Positions 35,467-43,283 of a stretch of DNA of 64,000 nucleotides are shown here, piece by piece. How positions within the stretch are numbered: the stretch's first letter is position 1; each line of letters starts with the position of its first letter. The position numbers were made by a program, and so were the translations under genes. The notes beneath the pieces are model-generated. The model was not told where the DNA came from. It ran no database searches and was given only the letters and a program-made list of their open reading frames with translations. This stretch comes from SHAN690 sp038131955 (GTDB lineage: Bacteria; Bacteroidota; Bacteroidia; Flavobacteriales_G; Salibacteraceae), in NCBI GenBank assembly GCA_038131955.1, contig JAYPQK010000009.1:62001-126000 (forward strand). The letters are read 5' to 3'.

Positions 35467-35784
35467 AGTGAAGAGAGAGTTCTTTACCCTAAGATCTGGG
35501 GATTATCTAGACCTGATTGCAACATCGATCACCGGCGGGTTCCTAATTTGATGACCTTTTTTGAGTGACATGGAACGAGTCTGCCCATCACCAATGATCC
35601 GCATGATTATCGAGCTGGTGATATCGTGTGCTGGGACCTTGGGGGTGGACTGACCCACATCGGACTACTGGTAGAGTCGAGGTCAGATGATGGCACACGA
35701 CCACTCGCGGTGCACAACATCGGGAATCGGCAGGAGCTTTCCGATTGCCTTTTCGATTATCGTAATTGGGCACTATCGCTTTGA
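35467..35784 (+). pseudogene. Remnant of a DUF1287 protein gene, in-frame TGA
   Basis: One frame reads YPKIWGLSRPDCNIDHRRVPNL, MTFFE, a TGA at 35566-35568, then HGTSLPITNDPHDYRAGDIVCWDLGGGLTHIGLLV and HNIGNRQELSDCLFDYRNWALSL, ending at TGA 35782. Both parts match the C-terminal half of DUF1287 (periplasmic, NlpC-like family) in the right order with no frameshift; the TGA replaces a codon usually for Arg or similar. The N-terminal half is absent and codons before 35467 hit a TAA. Base composition is native, unlike the island to its left, so the island boundary may have cut this gene. Confidence 0.75.
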
Positions 35785-35799
35785 GCCTAGGGTAATAAA

Positions 35800-36153
35800 T
35801 TAAATTCCACCGATCGCGTACTTCAACGCGTCGGGGATCATGTCGTCGAATTCATTCTTGCGCTGCGTGAAGCAGATCCTGAAAACGAGTTTGACTTCTT
35901 CCTCATTTAAGAAAGCGCTTGTGGGCAACGCGAAATTATCATTGACCAAGGAGAAGTTGACTAGATATGCATGCGTGTACTTGGTCATCAACGCTCGTGT
36001 TGCTGCGAGTATACCGCTCTGCGAGAACCCCCTTTACCGAATTACGGTTCCAGCTGCCTCCAACGTTTGGGGCTGGTAGTCACCCGCATGCTCGATGATA
36101 TGCACGAGATTTCCCAGGGGTTCATTCGAATAACGTTGTTCGAAGTTCATCAT
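35800..36153 (-). pseudogene. Remnant gene with in-frame TAA, unknown function
   Basis: From ATG 36153 the minus strand reads 39 codons beginning MMNFEQRYSNEPLGNLVHII and including DYQPQTLEAAGTVIR, a common N-terminal motif in Bacteroidota membrane proteins. A TAA at 36034-36036 follows, then in the same frame RGFSQSGILAATRALMTKY and 57 further codons to the stop at 35800. The seam fits the usual ERGLSEAEI-type continuation, so a single sense-to-stop change is likely. The second half is not recognised. It is convergent with the DUF1287 remnant. Confidence 0.5.
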
Positions 36154-36254
36154 GACTAAGATAATCCACCTTTCAGTTTCAAGGAAACCAAGTTGGTAAT
36201 CCTCCCGGCATAACGGCGATTTATCGGCAAAAAAGCATTTCGTTTGTAGTCACA

Positions 36255-37058
36255 ATGGCGTCATCGCGGTTTTGGAATAGGAAAAGGGTTTGGGTGACAG
36301 GTGCTTCCAGCGGTATCGGTGAGGCCTTTGCTCGCGCATTGGCTGCTACAGGCTCTCAGGTGATTCTCTCAAGTCGATCGGCGGAGAAGCTGGAAACATT
36401 GAAGTCCCAGCTTTCAGGAGATGGTCACATGATCATACCATTTGATGTTTCGTCAGACATTTCGATCCAGGAGGCTCTTCGGCATCACGCGGATGTCATT
36501 TCGAAGGTAGATGTGCTCATCAACAATGCCGGTATAAGCCAGCGCTCGCTCACGTGGGAAGCTTCCCGCGAGTCCGAACGACTGATCATGGAAACCAACT
36601 TTTTTGGCGCCACGGCCCTTACACGTGCTGTGCTTCCGGGAATGATGAAACGCAATAGCGGCATGTTCATCAACATGAGTTCGCCTGCCGGAATGTTCGG
36701 GTTTCCTCTTAGGTCTTCCTATTCGGCCTCCAAACACGCCTTGCACGGTTATTTCGAGACCCTTCAGGCCGAATTGAAGTCACAACAGAAAGACATCCAC
36801 ATTCTCATGGCGCTCCCTGGTCGGGTGCGTACCAACATGTCGGTCAATGCGGTCACCGGGGATGGTACCAAGCAAGGCACCATGGACGAGCGCCTGAATG
36901 CAGGTCTCGAACCTGAAGTATGTGTAGAACGGATCTTGCGAGCCGCCGAAAGAAAGCGTGCTACGATCTACCTTGGTCGAGAACAACTTCTGATCTTTGT
37001 AAAACGATTTTTCCCGTCGATCTTTCGATCGATCGTAACCAAATTCAAGCCTAATTAA
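36255..37058 (+). CDS. Short-chain dehydrogenase/reductase
   Basis: 267 aa classical SDR. NAD(P) motif TGASSGIG (residues 15-22), NNAGIS near 90, catalytic Ser in NMSSPAGMFG near 140 and the YxxxK pair in SYSASKHA (Y156, K160). An acyl-substrate or DHRS7-like role is usual for this size class, but the substrate is not evident. The stop is 1 base before the next gene's ATG, so the two are co-transcribed. Confidence 0.88.
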   Translation: MASSRFWNRKRVWVTGASSGIGEAFARALAATGSQVILSSRSAEKLETLKSQLSGDGHMIIPFDVSSDISIQEALRHHADVISKVDVLINNAGISQRSLTWEASRESERLIMETNFFGATALTRAVLPGMMKRNSGMFINMSSPAGMFGFPLRSSYSASKHALHGYFETLQAELKSQQKDIHILMALPGRVRTNMSVNAVTGDGTKQGTMDERLNAGLEPEVCVERILRAAERKRATIYLGREQLLIFVKRFFPSIFRSIVTKFKPN

Positions 37059-37059
37059 G

Positions 37060-38100
37060 ATGATCAACGGAATTCAACAAGTGGGTATCGGTACTCCGAA
37101 CGTATATGAGTCCTTCAAGTGGTATCGACGCAATTTCGGATTTGATGTACCGGTGTTCGACGAGGCGGCGGAAGCTCCTTTGATGACGCAATACACTGGG
37201 GATAAAGTGCAGTCGCGCCACGCCGTCCTTGCCATGAACTTGAATGGTGGCGGTGGAATGGAGATCTGGCAATACACGAGCCGCGAGCCAGCAGCTCAAC
37301 TTGAGTTTTCATTGCGCCGACCTGGATTGCTGGTGACCCGTATCAAGTGCGACGACGCCGACCATGCACACCGGAGCTTGGCATCTTTTAACCCGAGTGA
37401 AGTCGTGTCAGATCCCATGGGTAAACGAGCGTTTTCGGTGGTCGATCCGTACGGAAATCCTTTCATCATCGCGGAGTCAGACAGCTGGTACAAGCGACGC
37501 AAGCAGCAATTCGGTGGCATCGAAGGCATCGTGATCGGTGTGACGAACATGGATCGCTCGATGAAGTTCTACCGTGAAGTGATGGGCATCGACAAGGTGC
37601 TGTCGGATGAAGAACGGGTGTTCGATGATTTCAAAGGATTGAAGGATGGGGATCAGACCTATCGTCGCGTTCGTCTGGTACCGAGCCATCGCAATACAGG
37701 AGCATTTTCGAAGGTGTTCGGTGAATTCTTCCTCGAGTTGATCGAAGTGAAGTCGGCAGAAAACATGGACCACAACATGAAAGGCCGTTACTGGGGAGAT
37801 CAGGGCTACATTCACCTGTGTTTTGATGTGAACAAGATGGATCAGATCAAAATGCGTGCGGATCAACTGAATAATCCTTTCACAGTAGATACAGGAGATA
37901 CATTTTCGATGGGTGATGCCGCAGGGCGTTTTGCCTACATCGAAGACCCTGATGGTACATTGATCGAGTTGGTCGAGACGGAAAAGCTCACCATCTCCAA
38001 GAATTTAGGCTGGAGGATCAACCTCAGTGAATCCAGAAAGAATAAGCCATTACCAGACTTCATCTTCAGCGTGATCCGTAGTACGCGCGTGAAGGATTGA
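37060..38100 (+). CDS. Protein with two VOC (glyoxalase/dioxygenase-like) domains
   Basis: 346 aa. Two vicinal-oxygen-chelate units: the first at about 3-140 (IQQVGIGTPNVYESFKWYRRNFGF, MEIWQYTSREPA, VVDPYGNPFIIAE), the second at about 150-310 (IEGIVIGVTNMDRSMKFYREVMGI, FFLELIEVK, GYIHLCFDV, IEDPDGTLIELVE). The Glu and His positions that bind metal are present in the second unit, so it could be an active enzyme. Substrate unknown. It directly follows the SDR gene (1-base gap), suggesting one pathway. Confidence 0.85.
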   Translation: MINGIQQVGIGTPNVYESFKWYRRNFGFDVPVFDEAAEAPLMTQYTGDKVQSRHAVLAMNLNGGGGMEIWQYTSREPAAQLEFSLRRPGLLVTRIKCDDADHAHRSLASFNPSEVVSDPMGKRAFSVVDPYGNPFIIAESDSWYKRRKQQFGGIEGIVIGVTNMDRSMKFYREVMGIDKVLSDEERVFDDFKGLKDGDQTYRRVRLVPSHRNTGAFSKVFGEFFLELIEVKSAENMDHNMKGRYWGDQGYIHLCFDVNKMDQIKMRADQLNNPFTVDTGDTFSMGDAAGRFAYIEDPDGTLIELVETEKLTISKNLGWRINLSESRKNKPLPDFIFSVIRSTRVKD

Positions 38101-38103
38101 TGA

Positions 38104-39357
38104 CTATTTGATCAGTGACCGAACTTCTTGATAGAGGCTTTGGTAGGCCTCCTTTCGATCTAGTTTCTTCCAGTTCTTCAGGGCGAAAAGGTACTCGTCT
38201 ACGATCTCTACTCCCAGTGCACCAAAGAGTACCCATGCGAGTGGAATGAAGATGCCTGCTATTCCCATGAACCCGATGCTCACTAGCGTGATGATGAGAA
38301 GCTGGATGAGATAGAACACCAGCGTGCCGTATACGGTAACCGTCGTGTCGAAGATGATATCCTTGATCTTGTTGTTGATCAACCAGCGGGTGATCCCATA
38401 AGGCAGGGCAACCGTGAGGTAAGCCAACGCGATGAACGGTGAGAGGATGATGAGCTGGAACAAATACAGGTCGCCACGGAAATGCTGCTTCAAAAACCCT
38501 TCGCGATGCGCATTCAATTCGAGGGATTCCGCCTTTTTATACCATTCGGAAGAAAGCAGTTCAGGATTCGCATTCAGCTTGTCGACCAAAGCACGCTCTT
38601 CTTGGAAAACAGAAAAGTCATCGATCAACCAATTTCTGCGGGTTTCAAGACGGTTAAGACGCAGCGCCATAAGCGCAGTTTCTGTCAGGTGGTCATCCTT
38701 GTAATTTTCTACTTCAATGAATCTTTTCTGTAGCCCTCCAGTGATATCTGCGGTGAGGGCTTCGTAGGCCTTATTGGCATTGACAGCGTATAGATCATCA
38801 TACTTGGATGCCTCGATCGGCGTTCCAAAGTTCACCATGACCGTCGATCTAAACCACCGATAACGACTGTAATTGGTCGCTATAGGGACCACGTACATCT
38901 TCTTGCCTCCATGTTTGTGGATGTAGTCCAAAGCGAGGCGCGCCGTGCCCTTGCGAATGGGTTGCAAGGTTTTTTCCTGAACGCACACTCCTTCGGAGAA
39001 GATCAGAACCCTTCCGTTATTGTCAAACTCTCGGTAGCAATCCTTAAAGCTCTTTTCGTTCTTGTTGAGCGAAGAGAATCCATCACGTATACGATACACC
39101 GGCAGCATATAGATCGATCGGAAGATGGCGTTCAATATCTTCTTCTCGAAGACGTCGCCACGCACCAGTACAAACGTGGGTTTTACCGTGATCAGCGTGG
39201 CGAAGAGATAGTCGATCGCAGAGTTGGGATGCGTGCATGCAAAGATGATCGGTCCATCATCCGGCAGGGGAGCATCATGGTGATAATACACCCGTTTGAA
39301 CCAAGCGCGGAAGGCAAACGACAGCCAGTAGTAAAGAAAATGGAACCATGCATTCAC
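38104..39357 (-). CDS. PlsC-like acyltransferase with C-terminal membrane helices
   Basis: 417 aa. The N-terminal 220 residues hold the glycerolphosphate acyltransferase motifs: HPNSAID (HX4D, about residues 43-49), a GDVF block near 70, IFSEGVCV (FPEG-like) near 124, and VVPIATNYS near 157. The C-terminal third has four hydrophobic helices (about 300-390), unlike simple PlsC. Likely a membrane lysophosphatidate or wax-type acyltransferase. The start is a GTG; the -7 element leaves almost no leader. Confidence 0.85.
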   Translation of the reverse strand: MNAWFHFLYYWLSFAFRAWFKRVYYHHDAPLPDDGPIIFACTHPNSAIDYLFATLITVKPTFVLVRGDVFEKKILNAIFRSIYMLPVYRIRDGFSSLNKNEKSFKDCYREFDNNGRVLIFSEGVCVQEKTLQPIRKGTARLALDYIHKHGGKKMYVVPIATNYSRYRWFRSTVMVNFGTPIEASKYDDLYAVNANKAYEALTADITGGLQKRFIEVENYKDDHLTETALMALRLNRLETRRNWLIDDFSVFQEERALVDKLNANPELLSSEWYKKAESLELNAHREGFLKQHFRGDLYLFQLIILSPFIALAYLTVALPYGITRWLINNKIKDIIFDTTVTVYGTLVFYLIQLLIITLVSIGFMGIAGIFIPLAWVLFGALGVEIVDEYLFALKNWKKLDRKEAYQSLYQEVRSLIK

Positions 39358-39361
39358 GCTG

Positions 39362-39369
39362 CAAATGTA
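39362..39369 (-). promoter_or_regulatory. Promoter -7 element of the acyltransferase gene
   Basis: The minus strand reads TACATTTG, exact match, and ends 4 bases before the GTG start at 39357. Transcription would start at or just inside the start codon. Confidence 0.5.
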
Positions 39370-39476
39370 GCGGAGTCACGGCTTGAAAAACTTCTCTTGT
39401 TCATGGGAGTTAAATTCCTTCACAGATCAAGGGTTATCTGCTGTAGGCTTCGTAATCTTGTCCAAAATTTAAAGCC

Positions 39477-40832
39477 ATGGAAGTAGTTTCCGTCAATCCA
39501 TGGAATCTAGAAGAGGTAGAGCGATTCAAAACGCATACAGCAGAAGAGACAGATGCCATCATCAATGCCGTCCATGATCGGTACAAGTCATGGAGAAAGA
39601 CCTCCTTTGGCGAACGCTCTGCGCTTTTGCATCGAGTAGCTGAAATTCTTGTGGCTAATAAGAAGCGCTATGCCGAGCACATCACCGTGGAGATGGGTAA
39701 GCCCATCGCCGAGGCTGTTGCTGAGGTGGAGAAATGCGCATGGGTCTGTCGCTACTATGCGGACCAAGCGGAATCGTTCCTTGCACCTAAAGCGATCGAA
39801 ACGGATGCTTCAAAGAGCTTTGTGACCTATGAGCCGCTGGGTGTGATCTACGCCATCATGCCGTGGAACTTCCCATTCTGGCAGGTATTTCGCTTTGCTG
39901 CTCCAACGCTTATGGCAGGAAATACAGCCATTTTGAAGCACGCGCCTAACGTATCTCGTTGTGCTCTGGACATCGAAGAGATCTTCGCAGAGGCGGGTTA
40001 CCCCGAGAACGCTTTTAGAACCCTGATCCTCGATAATGAGCATGCCAGTAAGGTGATCGAGCACCCATTGGTACGTGCGGTTTCCTTGACCGGAAGTGAG
40101 CGTGCGGGAGTGGCAGTGGCGTCTACCGCTGGAAAGTCGCTCAAGCCAAGTCTATTGGAATTAGGTGGAAGCAACGCCGTGATCGTTCTCGGAGACGTAG
40201 ATCTGGATGCGGCTGTCGATACAGGATTCAAGGCTCGTTTCTTGAATTCCGGACAGAGCTGTATCGCGGGCAAGCGCTTCTTGGTGGTCGATGAATTGTA
40301 TGATGCCTACATCGAAAAGTTCAAAGCTAAGGTGGAAGGTCTGACCTTCGCTGATCCGCTGAGCGGGGACGCCAAGATCGGCCCACTAGCACGGGTTGAC
40401 TTGGCAGAAGGCATTGAACGTCAAGTGGATGAGTCGGTAAAATTGGGAGCGAAAGTGGTGCTCGGTGGAAAGCGCGACGGAGCAAAGTACGACGCTACCA
40501 TCCTCCGCGATGTGACGCCTGAGATGCCGGCCTTCAACGAAGAAACCTTTGGCCCCGTGGCGCCATTCATTCGAATCAAAGACCTGGATGAATCGATCGA
40601 GTTGAGTAACCAATCTTCCTTCGGGTTGGGCGTTACGATCTGCACGGGAAATCCTGAAAATGTTCTTCCGAGAATCTCGGAATTCGAAGAAGGGGCCGTG
40701 TTCATCAACGAACTCGTCAAGAGTGATCCACGACTTCCGTTTGGAGGAATCAAGAATTCAGGCTACGGACGTGAGCTTTCACTCGAAGGAATTCTCGAAT
40801 TCGTCAATGCGAAGACGGTGTATGTGAAGTAG
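39477..40832 (+). CDS. NAD(P)-dependent aldehyde dehydrogenase (succinate-semialdehyde type)
   Basis: 451 aa, the short form typical of succinate-semialdehyde dehydrogenases. Visible: MPWNFPFWQV near 123, the catalytic Glu in LELGGSNAVIV near 224, the catalytic Cys in NSGQSCIAGKR near 262, and EETFGPVAPF near 360. It would oxidise a semialdehyde to the acid in the cytoplasm. TAATCTTG at 39453 is a near-match promoter with a leader of about 10 bases. Its 3' end overlaps the LapA-domain gene on the other strand by 29 bases. Confidence 0.9.
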   Translation: MEVVSVNPWNLEEVERFKTHTAEETDAIINAVHDRYKSWRKTSFGERSALLHRVAEILVANKKRYAEHITVEMGKPIAEAVAEVEKCAWVCRYYADQAESFLAPKAIETDASKSFVTYEPLGVIYAIMPWNFPFWQVFRFAAPTLMAGNTAILKHAPNVSRCALDIEEIFAEAGYPENAFRTLILDNEHASKVIEHPLVRAVSLTGSERAGVAVASTAGKSLKPSLLELGGSNAVIVLGDVDLDAAVDTGFKARFLNSGQSCIAGKRFLVVDELYDAYIEKFKAKVEGLTFADPLSGDAKIGPLARVDLAEGIERQVDESVKLGAKVVLGGKRDGAKYDATILRDVTPEMPAFNEETFGPVAPFIRIKDLDESIELSNQSSFGLGVTICTGNPENVLPRISEFEEGAVFINELVKSDPRLPFGGIKNSGYGRELSLEGILEFVNAKTVYVK

Positions 40833-41085
40833 ACTCTTCACGAGGGTCTTTAGGGGGTATCTTTGGGCTCATGGTATTATTGGATTTGGTAGTCGCCTTT
40901 CTGAAGGAAAAGACCACTAGACCAAATAAGAAGCCTACCCCAGCACATAACACCATCAGAAGAGCTTTCGAGATCTCGATACCCCAGATGAGGAAGGTGA
41001 GATCCACCATTTCCGCATTTTGGATGATGAAGGCTACGAAGAGCACCACCAAGATCAAGATCAGTATAGAGTAAATGCGTTTCAT
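40804..41085 (-). CDS. LapA-domain (DUF1049) inner-membrane protein
   Basis: 93 aa: two hydrophobic helices (about 5-25 and 40-62) with the conserved FIIQNAEMVDLTFLIWGIEISKALLM between them, which defines the LapA domain of LPS-assembly protein A-like proteins, then a hydrophilic tail. Last gene of the three-gene minus-strand operon; its ATG overlaps the stop of the FG-GAP gene (ATGA), so translation is coupled. Confidence 0.88.
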   Translation of the reverse strand: MKRIYSILILILVVLFVAFIIQNAEMVDLTFLIWGIEISKALLMVLCAGVGFLFGLVVFSFRKATTKSNNTMSPKIPPKDPREESTSHTPSSH

Positions 41086-43283
41086 CGGGCATTGAAGATA
41101 ATCAAGCGCTGCGTCTTGGACATGCTTCCGACCATTACTTTGATCAAGTAGATCCCTGACTTCAGATCACTCACATCCAGCTTCATTTTGGCATCGGATG
41201 TCCACGATTCGGTCTTGATCAATCGACCATCGATGCCATGGATTTGAACCACGCCAGAGGAAAATCGATCGAGTTGGATGGTTACCGTTTCATTTGCCGG
41301 GTTAGGAGACATGTTGAACGCCGGGGTCTTCTCTTCCGTTGAAGCGATACCGATGAGTACGTTCTCATCGCGCTTAAAATAGCGTACGCCACCTTCCGCC
41401 GTTCCAGCAAGGAGTTCGTACACACCATCCTCATCGAAGTCTACAAAGTAGGGCGACAATCGTCCGGAATTGATCAGAATGGAATCGAGTAGGGGAAATG
41501 GATCATTCAGATCATTGGGCACACGATAGAAAAGTACGCGCTTTTCATCGCTTCCGACCATCAACACCTTGCCGTTCGAGAGGTTCGGGTCGTCGATCCA
41601 ACGCGGTTGGGCATGACCCACACAGCAAGCTTCGCTCACATCAATACCGCCGATATCCTCGATCGTAGCGGAGGAGCTAAAGCTTGGACTGGTTGCCGTT
41701 CCCGTGTTTTCGAAATAACTGATGGTGCCGATTCGCTCCCCGATCAGAAGGTCTAGGAGACCATCCCCATTTACATCTGCGATCTCAGGAGCTGCATTCG
41801 AGCCGATCGTGTTGATGTTCATGTATTCGGGTTCGGTCAAACTGAAGTTTGCCATGCCGCTAGATGGCGTATTCCTGAAATAATGAAGATAGCCATCATC
41901 CACTCCGAGGAGGAGGTCTTGGTCCCCATCACCGTCAAGATCACCTAAACTAAGCGTCGTCGCTTGAAAGCTGAAGTTGGAGATGTTGGCAAAGTCATCG
42001 TCCTCAAGGACAAAACTGCCCCCGCTGTTTTCAAAGAAATAGATACGACTCTTGTTAGCTCCCGTGGGAGTGCGGCGGTAATCATTCGCGATCAAAAGAT
42101 CCTCATCGCCATCTCCGTTGACGTCCATGACTGCTAAGGAAGTGCTGGAACCTAGGTCCAACATATCTTCTAACAAAAACTCCTTCGTTTGAAGACTGAA
42201 GTTAGGCACGGTGCTGCCGGCATCGCGGTAATACCAGAGGTGACCGGTGTTCACCGAGCTGTCGATCGAGTTGTTGACCGAGAGGAGTAGATCGTGTTTT
42301 CCATCGTGATCCACATCCACATGAAAGGCGGATACCAAGTATTGCATGATCACCGGATCGGTGGCGTTTGGAAAATCTGTCGTTTGTTGGTTGACATCGA
42401 TCGTAGCACTGCTGGCGTCTCCCACATTAACGGCAAAGACCAGCCGGTCGCTTTGGATGTCTCCTACAACAAGGTCCTTGTCACCATCGTTGTCTGCGTC
42501 GAAGAGGAAGACCGTTGATCCAGGGTGTTTCTCACCTCGCCCACCTGAGGGAGGGACCACGCCTTTACAGTTGAGTTCGACCAGTGTGGAGCTGTTGTTG
42601 GGTTCTTCCACCTTTCCCCAGCATTGGGTTACGACTTCAAATTCCAGGCTATCGCAATTGTTGTAGAGGTCTTGAGAAAGATTGCGATGAAACTCAATGG
42701 TGTTTTCAGCATTGACACTGCCAAAGGTCAGGATGTCTAAGTCTCCATCGCTGTCCACATCCACGATGGCGGGCACGTCACCAGAAAGGACAAACGCTCC
42801 CGTGGTGATCGATCCGTAGTCGGTGCGGATCTTGTCGGTGACCTTGGTGAATCCCAGTGGACTCGTTCCGTTGTTTCTATACACTCGGAAGCCCGCAAGG
42901 TAGTAGGTGAAAATATCCATGTGACCGTCACAATCGAAATCTCGGAGGAGGGCAAACTCTTTCAGGTCAGATGGAAAGAGGTGCTCATACTCCGGTGCAT
43001 AGACATAATTGCCTGTAGAGGTCTGGTAGAGATAGGTTCTTATCACATCATTGGCGCGATCGAAGATGAAGAGGTCCATGACCCCGTCAAAGTTCAGATC
43101 GATCTCTGAGGTCTGCGGAGTGTTAAAGCCTCCTATGCCTCCCTGAGAGAGCGTTGATCCGTCGATCTGAAAAGTAATGCCATCGGCGGCCGGACTGAAT
43201 CCGAGGTTGTATTGAGCGAAGGTCGCGGTAGAGAAAACCCCAATGAAGATCAGAGTCAGAACATGCCTCACTGTTTCACCCAT
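41082..43283 (-). CDS. T9SS-exported FG-GAP/VCBS repeat protein
   Basis: 733 aa. Signal peptide (VRHVLTLIFIGVFSTATFAQ); GTG at codon 5 is another possible start. Then about eight FG-GAP/VCBS beta-propeller units with Ca-binding DxDxDGxxD loops (DLNFDGVMDLFIFD, DVDSDGDLDILTFG, DADNDGDKDLVVGD, DVDHDGKHDLLLS, DVNGDGDEDLLIA, DLDGDGDQDLLLG, DVNGDGLLDLLIG, DFDEDGVYELLAG) and a C-terminal sorting domain starting SPNPANE. Surface-exposed or secreted; binding target unknown. Start overlaps the upstream paralog by 16 bases. Confidence 0.9.
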   Translation of the reverse strand: MGETVRHVLTLIFIGVFSTATFAQYNLGFSPAADGITFQIDGSTLSQGGIGGFNTPQTSEIDLNFDGVMDLFIFDRANDVIRTYLYQTSTGNYVYAPEYEHLFPSDLKEFALLRDFDCDGHMDIFTYYLAGFRVYRNNGTSPLGFTKVTDKIRTDYGSITTGAFVLSGDVPAIVDVDSDGDLDILTFGSVNAENTIEFHRNLSQDLYNNCDSLEFEVVTQCWGKVEEPNNSSTLVELNCKGVVPPSGGRGEKHPGSTVFLFDADNDGDKDLVVGDIQSDRLVFAVNVGDASSATIDVNQQTTDFPNATDPVIMQYLVSAFHVDVDHDGKHDLLLSVNNSIDSSVNTGHLWYYRDAGSTVPNFSLQTKEFLLEDMLDLGSSTSLAVMDVNGDGDEDLLIANDYRRTPTGANKSRIYFFENSGGSFVLEDDDFANISNFSFQATTLSLGDLDGDGDQDLLLGVDDGYLHYFRNTPSSGMANFSLTEPEYMNINTIGSNAAPEIADVNGDGLLDLLIGERIGTISYFENTGTATSPSFSSSATIEDIGGIDVSEACCVGHAQPRWIDDPNLSNGKVLMVGSDEKRVLFYRVPNDLNDPFPLLDSILINSGRLSPYFVDFDEDGVYELLAGTAEGGVRYFKRDENVLIGIASTEEKTPAFNMSPNPANETVTIQLDRFSSGVVQIHGIDGRLIKTESWTSDAKMKLDVSDLKSGIYLIKVMVGSMSKTQRLIIFNAR

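Noticed and set aside
35628..35638. GCTGGGACC matches 9 bases of the tRNA 3' end and could be the right attachment repeat of the island.
   Set aside because: The bases encode the conserved CWDLGGG of DUF1287, so the match is explained by coding and is too short.
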